Of a stretch of DNA of 64,000 bases, positions 45,048-56,683 are shown in pieces. A model generated the notes under the pieces. That model made no database searches, was not told where the DNA came from, and saw nothing but the letters and a program-made list of their open reading frames with translations. Each line of letters starts with the position of its first letter. Position 1 is the first letter of the stretch. Location: NCBI GenBank assembly GCA_951394405.1, contig OX596339.1, positions 1-64,000 on the forward strand. The letters run 5' to 3'. This DNA comes from Coprinellus micaceus. Taxonomy: Eukaryota > Basidiomycota > Agaricomycetes > Agaricales > Psathyrellaceae. The translations under genes and the position numbers were made by a program.

Positions 45048-45143
45048 AGCGTTGAAGGCGAACGAATAGGGTTGTTTAGGGTAGAAAGAAAGAACGATAT
45101 TTGACGTAGCAATTATTTGGGGCCCTATTGAGTTGGTTTTAAC

Positions 45144-48100
45144 TCAGTCGCGTGGCTTGCGAAAGTTCTTCCGATTCCGTCGTTGTTTGATCTCCTGTAC
45201 CAAATCGGTGTCTGATGTATCGGTCCCTGAATCTGAAATGTTTTCTCCATCCTCGTCCAAGTTCTGGTTCATGAATTTGTGCTTCCATGTAATGTAAGGT
45301 AGAATACGAAATGCTCCTATCCGTTGGCGTTGAACTGCTCCGTCAAGTTCTTGTACAACATATGATCCATTTGGATTTCTCTGCACAACTTTGTATGGTC
45401 CAAGGTACCGCTGCTTGTGCTTGCGATTATGGGATGTTTCGATGCTTGTGTTCCTCACAAGTACTAAGTCTCCTTTGTCGAATGTCTGGTTTGTAAGCTT
45501 TCTCGCAAACCGCTTCTCAAATTGCTCTTTTGACTTAAAGCGCGCCTTCTTCAGTGATGCTGCTGCTCGTTCAATATCTCCGGGTAACTTTTTGAGTTGT
45601 CGTATGCGCAACGCTAACAGGTCACTTGTAGACATGTCGGGATGGAATCCGGTGACCATAAAGGTTGCCTCCGCTAAATCCATGGGAAGAAGCGGATCCG
45701 TTCCGTGCAACAACTGATACGGTGAATATCCAGTTATGCGGCTCACAGTGATGCGATCGGCAAAGACTGCCTCGGGGACGTACTCGGGCCATTTCCCAAT
45801 GTTGGTCCGACATGCTTTAATGATTGACTCGCGAAGCGTAAAGTGTCCTCGTTCTACAACTCCGTTCGCGTGGTGATTATAGGGGGTAATCTTGATTTGT
45901 GGAGTCCCCATTCTTCGGGTCAGTTCTTCTACGGCTCCCGCTACCTCGGGTCCGTTGTCAGTTACGATATGTTGCGGCGTCCCATAACGGCAAAATATAT
46001 ATCTCCATAGGAATTGTGCCACGGGCTTTGATTGTGGTCGTCTCAAGGGTATCGCTTCACACGTTCCTGAGAGGTCATCTCTTGCAGCAATAATGCATGT
46101 ATGCTTGTCTGAAGACTCGGGCATGTACATGAGATCGACGTAGATCTTCTCAAAGAGTGTGGATGGTAGGGAAACTCGGAGTGGGATCTCATTCCTTCTT
46201 AGACTTCTCACTTGGCACTCATGGCATGATCGGACATGGTGATGGACGTCGGCATGCATGTGTGGCCAATAGAATCGATGCCGTATGAGTTCATACACTG
46301 CCTGGACTCCACGGTGACCTAGATTCTCATGGGCCTGGGTGAGGATTGATACTTTCTGATCAGGTTCGAAAATCACTAAGAGTGGGGGTTTGGATTGGTT
46401 ACGCTTGAATAACTTCCTGTCCTTGATGAAAAACTCGGTTGCCTTGGCAAGGAACCGTCGCTTAGATTGAGGATCAGAGAACTGAGGTGATTCAAGGGTG
46501 GATAGGAAATGCTGAATTTGCCGCATCAGAGATTCCTGCGTTTGGCGCGAAGCATGGTACGATGGGTAACCTGTGAGTGTGCTTTGTGCCATGTTTGGTA
46601 CTGAATTCAGGTCAAATGGTGCGATGGCTTTGTCAGGGAAGAATGTTAACAAGGCTATTGAGTCGAGCCAGGAATCATCATCACTCTCAGGTACTTCGCC
46701 TTCTTCGAGCGGTCTTCGGGACAGAGCATCGGGACCTTTATGCTTATCAGCTGCCACGTGTATAAGTGTGAAATCAAACATTAGAATCCCCTGGATCCAT
46801 CTGTTGATTGCGGCATTGGGCTGTAGATCGGGCTCGTTTAGCATTCCTTTGATGTACTGGGCGTCTACTTCGACGTGAAGTGTCTTCACACCAATAATAT
46901 ATAGGCGCCAGTGACGTAGCGCACGGTATAAGCCAAAAAGTTCCAGCTTAGGCTGTGAATACCGGGATTCGCGTTCAGACATGGGAATTGATCCATATCG
47001 GGCCGGTCGTTTTCGGCCATTCTCATCAATCTGGAATAGAATCATTCCTACGGCTTCTTTGCTGGAGTCAACTGCTAAGATTACAGGCCGGTCGGATTCA
47101 TAGTCGATGGGATGTAGAGCGGGTGAGGTTGCTACAAGGCCTTTGATTGTATCGAAGGCTTCCTGTCTACGTTCATTCCATGCAAACACTTTGTCCTTGT
47201 GGTAGAGCTCTGTAAGCGGCTTGACAATCTGGGAATAGTTGGGAATCCAAATGCGCACAGTCCCGCAAAGGCCTAGAAACTGGCGTACTTGCTTTGGAGT
47301 CTGAAGTACAGGCCACGTCAAGATCTTGGAGACCTTTTCAGTGTCTGGCTCACGCCCTTGACTATTGCAGCGTTGTCCAACAATAAGGGCTTCGGGTCGG
47401 CATATCTGACTTTTGTTCGCAGAGAAAGTTGCTCCTGCGGTCTTGATTTTGTGCATGATACGATGTACATCCTGGGCGTGTTCCCAAATGAACTGTCGTA
47501 TGCCTGGATTCTCACTGAGAATTTCTGGCTTGCCATTCACGTCGAGATATTGTGTGCATGGACCCTTGATAGGAAGGTCATCAATGAAGATGTTGGCAGT
47601 GTGGGGAATTTCGTCTTTCAAAATAAATACCATACACTTCTGGAATTCTGCCGGCGAATTGGTGTAACCGGTTGGCAGGGAAGTGATCTGGAGTAATCCG
47701 AGTGGAGTCATGAATGCCGTGAGATCTCGGCTTCTGGGGTCAATCTTTCGTGCATCGAACCCCCAAAAAAGATCAAATACAGTGTAACATTGGTGTCCAG
47801 CGAAGTTCTCAACAAAGTCGTCAACAATTGGCATCATTCCAGCGTCTCGTATAGACACCTGATTCAAAGGTTGTAGGTCGTGTACGATTCGAAGTTTTCC
47901 ATTCTTCTTGAGTACGACAAACCATTTTGAACGATATGAAGATTGACTATGCTCGTAAACACCTGCGTCGATCTTGAGTTTCAATACTTCAAGTACTTTT
48001 GGCATGAGTCCAGGAGGGATAGGTATGTTTTGATATTCCCAAGGGATGTGGGGTATGGTAGGGATAATATATGGGGTGAAGTAGGATTCCTTGAGCGTTC

Positions 48101-49022
48101 CACGCTCGGCATCCACAAAGGCTATTCCTGACTCATTCAGTACCAGGACATGCTTGAACAGTTTCTCTTCCTCCGAGCTGAGAAAACCAGTGGGGTTCAC
48201 ATTGAGTTCATTCATGCGTTCTTGGCTGATTTTTGCGGTAGGAATAAAGTCTGGTGGGTGCTTGGACAATTCGGGAAGTGATAGGAGTGGGTCTTCGGGT
48301 ATTTGACGAATAACTCGGAAGTCAGTGGGAAACGAGGTTGATACAGGATGAATTTTCTTGTCAACACGCTTGTAGGCTGTGTAGGATTCACCTGGGTCGC
48401 TTTGCAATATTACTTCGTCATCATCGTCGGGTATAAAGTCTCCAGTGATTCCATGGAATGCTTCATGTGGGTCCATATGGATAAGCTCTATGAGCTTGCT
48501 CCAGTAGCAGTTGAGGTTGTGACTTGCGTCTGGATCGGATGGTGCGGGAAACATGATAGAATTGTTTGGTGTGTCATGTAGGCTGTCTTTGTGATGTTGA
48601 GAAGCCATCTCCTGCGAAGTTCTGTGTGCCTTCGCAGGGAACACGATAGAGTTGTTCTGAGCATCATCTGGAGTCGGTTCTGTGTGTGCGTGAGTCGCAT
48701 GTGGCTCGGATGACGCAGGGAACATGATCGAATCGATCTGTGCATCATGTAGGCCATCTTTGGAACGTTGAGAGACCATCTCCTGCGAAACTATGTGCGT
48801 TTTCGCAGGGAACACGATAGAATTGTTCCGCACATCATGTGAACTCGGTTCAGTACTTGTGTCAGAGCTGTGTTGTGCGATTGGGGAATTCGTCGCAGGG
48901 AACATGATAAACTTGCACTGCTCATCGTACTGAAGCTCAGGAGTACTGTGCCAACGAAATTCTTCGTCACAAGTATGTGGTTCGGGCAAAATCGATTTGC
49001 TCGGACTGCTAAGTCCAGACAT
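45144..49022 (-). CDS. pol: Retrotransposon pol (RT, RNase H, integrase)
   Basis: The likely start is ATG 49022 (MSGLSSPSKS). The frame is open up to 49961, but that part is an antisense-like, T-rich hydrophobic stretch. Domains in order: five SI(V/M)FPA-type repeats (about 48925-48540); reverse transcriptase with KNGKLRIVHDLQPLN and catalytic FIDDL (about 47590); RNase H beginning LAVDSSKEAVGMILF (about 47095); integrase zinc region H...H...CHEC (about 46350-46215); and the integrase core with VDLMYM, VTDNGPE and VVERGH supplying D, D and E (about 46150-45850). A C-terminal GPYKVV module follows. No chromodomain is evident. No disabling stop is seen. Confidence 0.85.
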   Translation of the reverse strand: MSGLSSPSKSILPEPHTCDEEFRWHSTPELQYDEQCKFIMFPATNSPIAQHSSDTSTEPSSHDVRNNSIVFPAKTHIVSQEMVSQRSKDGLHDAQIDSIMFPASSEPHATHAHTEPTPDDAQNNSIVFPAKAHRTSQEMASQHHKDSLHDTPNNSIMFPAPSDPDASHNLNCYWSKLIELIHMDPHEAFHGITGDFIPDDDDEVILQSDPGESYTAYKRVDKKIHPVSTSFPTDFRVIRQIPEDPLLSLPELSKHPPDFIPTAKISQERMNELNVNPTGFLSSEEEKLFKHVLVLNESGIAFVDAERGTLKESYFTPYIIPTIPHIPWEYQNIPIPPGLMPKVLEVLKLKIDAGVYEHSQSSYRSKWFVVLKKNGKLRIVHDLQPLNQVSIRDAGMMPIVDDFVENFAGHQCYTVFDLFWGFDARKIDPRSRDLTAFMTPLGLLQITSLPTGYTNSPAEFQKCMVFILKDEIPHTANIFIDDLPIKGPCTQYLDVNGKPEILSENPGIRQFIWEHAQDVHRIMHKIKTAGATFSANKSQICRPEALIVGQRCNSQGREPDTEKVSKILTWPVLQTPKQVRQFLGLCGTVRIWIPNYSQIVKPLTELYHKDKVFAWNERRQEAFDTIKGLVATSPALHPIDYESDRPVILAVDSSKEAVGMILFQIDENGRKRPARYGSIPMSERESRYSQPKLELFGLYRALRHWRLYIIGVKTLHVEVDAQYIKGMLNEPDLQPNAAINRWIQGILMFDFTLIHVAADKHKGPDALSRRPLEEGEVPESDDDSWLDSIALLTFFPDKAIAPFDLNSVPNMAQSTLTGYPSYHASRQTQESLMRQIQHFLSTLESPQFSDPQSKRRFLAKATEFFIKDRKLFKRNQSKPPLLVIFEPDQKVSILTQAHENLGHRGVQAVYELIRHRFYWPHMHADVHHHVRSCHECQVRSLRRNEIPLRVSLPSTLFEKIYVDLMYMPESSDKHTCIIAARDDLSGTCEAIPLRRPQSKPVAQFLWRYIFCRYGTPQHIVTDNGPEVAGAVEELTRRMGTPQIKITPYNHHANGVVERGHFTLRESIIKACRTNIGKWPEYVPEAVFADRITVSRITGYSPYQLLHGTDPLLPMDLAEATFMVTGFHPDMSTSDLLALRIRQLKKLPGDIERAAASLKKARFKSKEQFEKRFARKLTNQTFDKGDLVLVRNTSIETSHNRKHKQRYLGPYKVVQRNPNGSYVVQELDGAVQRQRIGAFRILPYITWKHKFMNQNLDEDGENISDSGTDTSDTDLVQEIKQRRNRKNFRKPRD
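48538..48925 (-). repeat. Five-fold FPA peptide repeat in pol N-terminus
   Basis: FIMFPA, SIVFPA, SIMFPA, SIVFPA and SIMFPA are encoded near 48910, 48820, 48730, 48648 and 48555 (on the plus strand seen as GCAGGGAACAYGATAGA). Spacing is about 80-94 bp. Confidence 0.8.
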
Positions 49023-49428
49023 AGCAGTAAGTACAGTTTGAGAGCTTAAAAGCGTCTCGAAGCACGAAATAACAAGCATAAATAGGTATCGGAGGTCAAA
49101 TACAGTCGTCACAGAGTCAATCCAGACGTCAATAAATAGTATCCGGTGAATAAATAGGGAAAAAGTCGCAATCGCAAAAATAGAGGCAAAAAACAAAGCA
49201 CAAAAGAAAATCAACACTAAACACTTGGAAAAATAAATATCAAAGGCAGATAGACGCAATATCAATGAGTTCGAAACAAAGGGTTCGAAACAATAAATAC
49301 CAAGCCAAAAATGCGAGCAAAATTCAAACAACAACAAAGAGACATAGAGTGCGAATGTCTGTATCAACAGAGTCAAAAAAGGGTTCGAAAAAACGAGTGG
49401 ATAGGGCGTACCTCGCAGCCACAGTGAT

Positions 49429-52400
49429 CTAGTCAACTTCTTCTCCAAAGTCAGTCCTGCGAGTAGCGCTAGGAATGAGAGCAGACAGAAAGGTATGACG
49501 AAAAAGTGTAAGCTGCGAAGGCTCATGGTAAGGGACATATAAAAGAACATGAATAAGTCGAGCCAAAATACGCTCGCCATGCTGGGAAAAAAAATGGTAG
49601 GCATGGTAAAGAGCAGCCCACTCCTCGAACAACAGCATAGTGTTCTCGGAGAAGCGCTGGTACAGGTCAAGTCCAGTCGCATCAATGTACCCAAGCAAAC
49701 CGTCAAATCCAGCAGAAATAAAGAACGTGTTGAGTGCATGCAAAACATCCACCATGGCTTTGCGAGCTGGTAGCAGAGTGGCAACGAAGGGTTCCCAGAG
49801 ATTGGGGAGGTTGGAGATGGTACTGGAGCGGACCTTGGTGGTGACATCAGCAGCCGTGGTACAACCTCGAAAGATTGTGGGTATGTCAACGTCTGCCAGG
49901 ACAATCTCCATGGGGTCGGGATGGTCGGTGTTGTCGATAATGCGAGGGTTTGTGCCAGCAATGATGTTGGTCCAGGTCACAGCATGGGTGGTCAGACGAA
50001 CGAGGTGCGGAAGGTAGTAGTCACGTAGGTGAAGGTAGTGAATGTGGGAAAAGGGTTTGTGGTCCCTGTGATTGAAAGCGAGGGGATCGGTGCTGGTATA
50101 ATGGTCGGATTCGTCGTCAAGGTCATCAGAACCATATTCGGATGGTTCAGGGGATGAATCAGGGCTGCCATGAAGGGTGATGAGCGATGCATTGGCATCT
50201 GGGGAGGTAGGAGGGGTAAGGAGGTGTGGCAAATCCGAAAAAATAATGGGAGACAAAGGGGGAAGGGATGAATCTGAAACAGAGGGTGAAGGAGTGTTGG
50301 TAATAAAGTCGAAAACAGGCTGTCCATGAGAGTATCCTAAAGAATCAAGAGTGTCTGCACTTATAACTAACTGAAGGGAGGAGGGAAGAAGTGTGTCAAC
50401 CTTCGGAAAAATGAATGGGACAGACCCATCCTCAAGGGCTGGGAGTACTTTCCCTCCTTCCATGAGGTCAGGGGGAATAGAGAAACCTCTGACAAGGTCT
50501 GGGTCTCCTTTTTGGAACGCCTCTAGTTCCTTGAAGAAGGCCTCTTCAGAATCGGAAAAGGAACGTCCCAAATCGGGCCTAGGGAAGGTATACGAGGGTA
50601 AATGAGCTGCAGAGCCCCAATCGAAGGAGATTGGGTCAAAATCTACACTAGCATGAAAGACGAAGATGTCCTGCGAATGGGAACGCAAATTAAAAGAGTT
50701 TGAAGCAATTGAAGAGGTAGGCGAAGGGAAACGAGTGGGAGAGTGTGAAATCGAAGGAGGGGGAGTAGGAGAGTTCGTTTGAAGGTTTGGAAGTGGTATA
50801 ACTTGGACAGGGTGGGTGGAATCATGAAAAATACGAAGGTAGACCGTACCAGCATGCTGGTGTGCGGCCTCATGATGTACAACGTCCATATGGGTATTAA
50901 AAAGAATTATATCTGACCAATCACAGTCTGGGGAGTAGGGAGATGATCCATGATTGATGATGAAGGCCTGGTCGGTTTGGAGTTGCAGAGAGAGTGGGGA
51001 TGACATAGGAGCATGTATGATATGGGGAGAATCGGAGAAGAGCTCTTTGAGACGCTCTTGGGCTCTATGAAGAGTCTGAAGAGTAGGAGGAGTTGAAGAC
51101 ATGATGGGGAAGAAGAATTGCTTGTGTTGAATGGGTTTTTCGTCGAATTTGGTCTCGTCTTTTATACTGGGGTCGTCCTCAGAGGTAGGTCGGTCTATAG
51201 GCCTCACAGGATCGCGGAGATCTCGTTTTTCGGGCCTAATATTCGACTTCGCAGCCAGTGCAACTGTGAGCTCGTCAAAATCGACCCTAGATTCATCGGA
51301 ATTCGCTTTCTCCATAAGTCCAACAATAACCCTTTCTTGCATCGTTTCATCTCGTTCTATTGTCCTGTCCATCAGCATAGCTTTGTTGGAGGTTTCATAA
51401 TGTGTTTCAGTCGATCTGAGATCCATCTCCGAGCGTGTTTCAGCGCTTTTTGATGGAGAACAATGGAGAACTAATCCTGGCATTGTTAGATCCACTTGTA
51501 CTCCGAGATCTTCTTGGCAAGTGTTTGAGATGCCTTCCATCGCACTATTGTTGTCCTTCATTGGATTATTGGTTTCAGGTACAGGTTCAATAGGCTCTGC
51601 AAGATCTGGCCGCATTTTTCGAGATCTTAAGTGGTGTGTAATTGTATGGGTACTGAAATTATCCGAAAATCGAGATGAATCTCCAGTAGTATTCCATTCT
51701 GATTGCATCCTCTCATTTGCATTGTTACAGAAGGGAGAAGACACCTCATGTTTCGTCTCATGGGTATCTACTTGCCTTATATCATAATTGAGCATCTGAG
51801 ATTCGCACATTTCTGGGGGACAGTCATCATCTGATCCTGAGGCATCTTCGGCGCTTATCTCAGCTGAAAAAGGAAGGATACTTTCTGCATTTGACATTAA
51901 AGAGTCCGGGCTGCAGTTTGGTTCGCATTCCTTAATTTTGGCACTCTGTTGCCCTTGGAAATAGCACATGTTGGCTTGCAGATGGTCTGTATAGTCTCGC
52001 ATGGCAGGGCGAGGGGTAACAGCAGTAGCTTTGACTTCATATCTTGGCTCATGGGTGTGGGGGTCTTTGAACACAATGTACGTTCCGTTTACACGCTCAT
52101 CAATTGAAACAAAATTCTGGCGTTGCCATGGCCTTCCTAGTAAGAGTCTGAATGGGGATGACTCGGATACGTGAAGGTCTGCAGTCGTTGTGATAGAGCC
52201 ACAGTCAAGATCAACATTGCGTACTACACCACGCATCTGGCTGTGTCCTCCATTTGCATCCTTCATGAATGGCCGGTGAGCTGTGTCAATTGGAAGAGTA
52301 ATTATTGCGTTAGCTAGGCTTCCATCAATGATATTCAACATTGAACCAGTGTCAATGATTGCAAAGATGGTTGTATCATTGTGAGAGACTCGGAGATGAA

Positions 52401-54451
52401 TAAGGCATTCGTTCTTCATGTAGTGAACTTGTGTGTTGTTGACAGATGCGGCTTGCTGTGGTGGAATTCCTCGGTTCTTAAGCTTGATGACTTCTTGCAG
52501 GCTTGTTGATAGCTCTTTTGAGGTTCCGAGAATCTGCCTCAATGGCAATGACACCTCAGTATCCAATATCTGGCGCACAACATTACGAGTGTCTACTTGA
52601 GATGACAAGTCAGATTGACGGGGCTGTGGACGTGACTTGTCGCTAGCCTTCATCTGTTCTTGTGACTTGCCTGCATCTGCACTTGGTCCAAATTTCTGTG
52701 CGCGAGAGGATATAGCTTTTTCAATGTCATGGTCATTGGGGAATCGGACACGCCTTGCATCGATCGGGCGAGGGTCAGGTGGTTGGAGTTCAGAAGGCTG
52801 CATTACAATGTCGTTGGGGATTGGAACAGATGCGGGGGTTGGACGTCTTGGAATTTCTACGATTGGCTTCAGAGATTGCTTTGTCTTGGGTGCAGCAGTA
52901 GGTTTCCGTGCGACCCGGGTTGCATTATGTCTTGCTTCCTTTGTCTGGCGCGTAACACGTTCAGCGTCATAGACTGAAAGGGGTGCATGTTCAGACGCAT
53001 AGGTAGGGTAGCGCAGTTCCCGTTTAGCATGCTGCGCGTATTTCCAGTAGGGTCCATCATCAGAGTCGGATTCTGTGTCTGTGTTACTGAAGTCTGAATC
53101 AGAGTCAGGGTAGGTAACTTGGTGTGAGACATGATCATTCAACAAATCTGAATCGTATGTAACGAAATTGCTGGATGGCAATCCTACTTGACGCATGACA
53201 GCATCATAGATACTCTCTGTTCTGTTTCGGAAAATTCGTTGTCCATTCTGGAATGTGTATTTGCGTGTTGCAGCGTCTTGGATGATGATACCTTTCTCAA
53301 GGAGTTCTGCCATCTTTGGGCATTCACCCATCATATGGTCAGCTCCATGACATCCATAACATCGGTTTTCCTGAGGAAATATCATCATTGGAGGGGGTTG
53401 GTTGGAAGGGGTATTGGCTGTTTGAAAGGATCTGCGTGGTAGCATGACATTCTGGGGAGGGGAAGGTTGGTAGCTGGGAGCACCAGTAACACGTTGGGGC
53501 TCGCGATAGATACATCGAGCTGCAATTCCACTGGCGTCCATTTGCAACACCTTATAGTACAAGTGTCCGTAGCTGGGGTCATTAAGTGACATGCTGTTCA
53601 GTCGTTGAATCATGTTCTCGACTTCATCAGTTGTTCCATTGAATCGGGATGTTCGATCAGGCGGTGCTGGTGTGGGATGTGGGGGAAAATCCAGCTTCTC
53701 TTCTTTGCTGGACTTCTTCTTTGATTTCTTCTTCTTATGCGACATCTTCTTGATGCGGCGCTTCAACGTCTTGAGAGTGTCGGAATCATAGTCTGAGTCA
53801 CTGCTTTCACTATCAGAACTAGAGCCACCGTCTGACTCGTCTGAGCTTTCATGATTTGCGAGCTTGGTGGAATGGAAGAACATCTTCGAGAACTTGTCTC
53901 TCTTGAAGTGTGACTCTGCAATTGCAGTCACCTTTTCCATCGGCCAAGGCACAGCTGCATCATGCTTTGGATTGGTTGCCTGCAGCTTGAACTCAAACAG
54001 GGTTCTTGCCTGCAGCTTGAATTCAAATAGGGTTCGTAATTCTGAGGGTATTCCATGCCAGAAGTATCCATCAACATCACGAGTGGTGATGAGCTGCTTC
54101 TTGGTTAGGAATCCGGATATGATGCTGTAGTCTCGATAATACTTCTTCCAGTGAGCGAGATTCTGTATACGTCTCTTGGATGCAGTATACGCAAATTCAA
54201 CAAGATCTTCTGGTGTGAACATGGTATGTGTGCGATCAGCATCATAGTACTTCAGTATATCTTTCTTCAAACTGTCCCAGCTAGGCTGTAGATAGTGCTG
54301 ATTTCCTTGAATAAAATCAACTACACTGTCTGAGCAGTAGTCCAGTATAGCTTCACATTTGTCTGCCTCAGTGGTAACATTGTGCTGGGCAAGAAGACGC
54401 TCGTAATGCTTAATGAACCGTTCAACTTTGCGGAATTTGCCACGGAATGTT
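49429..54451 (-). CDS. gag: Retrotransposon ORF1 (capsid, zinc knuckle, protease, long C-terminal extension), 5'-truncated
   Basis: The open frame runs from the break at 54451 to TAG at 49429, about 1,670 codons. It contains a capsid-like region (HWKKYYRDYSIISGF), a Ser/Asp-rich tract, a Lys-rich tract, a zinc knuckle CYGCHGADHMMGEC (about 53372-53330) and an aspartic protease with IIDTGSMLNIIDG (about 52360) and LLLGRPW. After the protease the frame continues about 900 codons, including MSSTPPTLQTLHRAQERLKE (about 51102) and a folded-looking end (NLWEPFVATLLPARKAMVDV). The first about 120 codons are missing compared with copy 2. A 30-bp tandem duplication gives RTLFEFKLQA twice (about 53983-54035); copy 2 has it once. 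Confidence 0.8.
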
Positions 54452-56483
54452 CACCTCAGTCACCCATGGAACGCCCCTCACAGAGCCATTGAATTCTGCA
54501 TTCCAATAGGCTCTCAGAGGGGTCGTTCCATGCCCCTTCCATGGCCCACTGATCCACCCTCCTGTTCCAGCTGATCCAGATGCCTGGTTCTATACCCACA
54601 TATGGAGCTCCACTGTGCTGTTCCATTCTCTCATCTAGGTGTGTTCCACCTCCATGTTCCATGTGTTTATATGGCTCTCATACTTGCTCAAATATGGATT
54701 TACTGGGTGCTAGAGATTATTGTGTGATGGTGTATGTTGTTTATTACTGCTTTAAGATCAGATATGTCTGTTATGGTTGTGCACCATCCATTCACCTTTC
54801 CTGGAACATGCACCTAGTGTTCCATATTCCACATCTGGAATATGTACTTGGTATTCCATGTTCCATATCTGGAACACACACCAGGTGTTCCACCTTTGGA
54901 ACATACACCAGCTATTCCACCTTTGGAACATATACCAGATGTTCCACCTTTGGAACATATACCAGATGTTCCACCTTTGGAACACACACCAGATGTTCCA
55001 TAGGGTATTACTTCCACAAGGTGATGCACTGTAGTTCATCACCAGTTCAAATTGCTAATTAATGTCATGAAGATCAGGCACATCAATGACATAATGATTG
55101 ACAGGAACAGGTACCAGATTTGATGGGACATAATCTGTCCATCAAATGACATCACACATCCCAGGAACAGGTACCATATTTGATGGACATAAGCTGTCTA
55201 TCAAATGACATCACACTCATTTAGATAAGGGCAGGCAGAACTCGTGGCTCTCTATCTCTATGGGGTATCACCCGATAAGGAAGATTTGGGCATCATTAGA
55301 AAGCGTTGGATTAGGGCTATCCATATCTGGTCTGTTTACATGAACCCAATACTCCCACCCCTGTCAGGAGGTGGTTTACCTTAATATCTGTGCTTTACAT
55401 TAGATATTGTGTAAATAAACACAGATGGACAGCTCTATGGGATGGATTCTAGGCCACAGAATAAAGTGGTGCATTCAATACACCAGTCCTGGGGGTTGTT
55501 ACCACTTATCCTTCCTTTTTCAGTCATAGACTAACACAATTGAGTGTAGCACACAAGCTGTACAATACCTAAGCTGGGGTGCCCAGACAAGAGCATCTAT
55601 GTTTCACACATTATAACAGGGGTTAAATGAGCTATTTACAGTGGGAAGGTGGAGCGATAACACCACAATATCCAAGCAACACAGAGTACACCTCTCCCGA
55701 ATAACACAGCTGAAACACCAGTATTTGGCTATTTATGGTGGCTGTGCATACTCCCACACCAAATAGCCTTGGAAAGTGTAAATGGGACATAGATATGGGG
55801 AGATTACAAAAGACTGGAAACTAAACGGATCACACACTTAAAAGATAGGGTAGAAACAGTCACTTTGCAACAAGACATTACAGAAGTACTATGGAGGACC
55901 ACTTGAAGTCAGCCAAAACATGGTACACCTTCCATATCTTTGCAACCCCTGATCTGTTTTCCTTCTGGTTTCTTTAATTTGTGTTCTATTTCTTACTCCT
56001 GTTCCATTTCCCACAAGTAGTAACTTTCCCACAGCTGTCTTCCCACTGATTGGGCATGGAGACTGTTATTGTCAATGCAATTGTGCTCCTATCTCCATGC
56101 TGTGCTTCCAGTTTCAAGTCTGGAGTGAAAAGACATAGTGGTATAGTGTGTAAAGTATCTAAGCATCATCTAAATAGCTTGCACACTCCAGGAGGGGCCT
56201 AGATCATTGGTGACTTGGACATCATTGTGATGATTGTATGACTAATGAACAATTTGGGCTATTTTGTATTGATTACAAAGGGATGGAGGGGTGTTGGGCT
56301 GTGTATTTGGTAGTGTTTGTTGGCATCTTTAAGTCCCACAAAGTAGTTGGATCAAAAATTGTGTATTACAAGCAAATGGTGATCTCGCAAAGTGGGCATA
56401 TGAGGGTATTTGAATAGTTTACCTTATTATAGTGTGGGAATTGAAGAGGTTAGTAAAGAGTGCATAAATATGGATAGCCCTAA
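54452..56483. mobile_element. Sequence inserted in ORF1 of copy 1, right end hidden by gap
   Basis: Homology to copy 2 ORF1 stops sharply at 54451. What follows is unlike any retrotransposon part. It is rich in GTTCCA/TGGAAC words (54470-54670, 54800-55010), contains a 27-bp minisatellite and a duplicated ATTTGATGG block (about 55103-55216). No gene is recognised from 55220 to 56483. Because the LTR start reappears after the N run, this is probably an insertion nested in copy 1 plus missing sequence. Confidence 0.55.
54860..55000. repeat. 27-bp minisatellite of palindromic units
   Basis: GTTCCACCTTTGGAACA followed by TATACCAGAT or CACACCAGAT repeats about five times at 27-bp spacing. The core TTCCACCTTTGGAA is a near-palindrome. 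Confidence 0.85.
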
Positions 56484-56683
56484 NNNNNNNNNNNNNNNNN
56501 NNNNNNNNNNNNNNNNNNNNNNNNNNNNNNNNNNNNNNNNNNNNNNNNNNNNNNNNNNNNNNNNNNNNNNNNNNNNNNNNNNNNNNNNNNNNNNNNNNNN
56601 NNNNNNNNNNNNNNNNNNNNNNNNNNNNNNNNNNNNNNNNNNNNNNNNNNNNNNNNNNNNNNNNNNNNNNNNNNNNNNNNNNN
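56484..56683. other. Assembly gap (200 N)
   Basis: Exactly 200 unknown bases, probably a placeholder of arbitrary size. It falls inside the expected 5' LTR/ORF1 start of copy 1, where a repeat longer than reads would break assembly. Translated frames crossing it have no meaning. Confidence 0.95.

Noticed and set aside
49030..49961. Hydrophobic N-terminal part of the pol frame, looking like membrane helices
   Set aside because: From 49961 to 49429 it overlaps ORF1 in another frame, and the rest is T-rich spacer; the hydrophobicity follows from base composition. Pol more likely starts at 49022 or is spliced.
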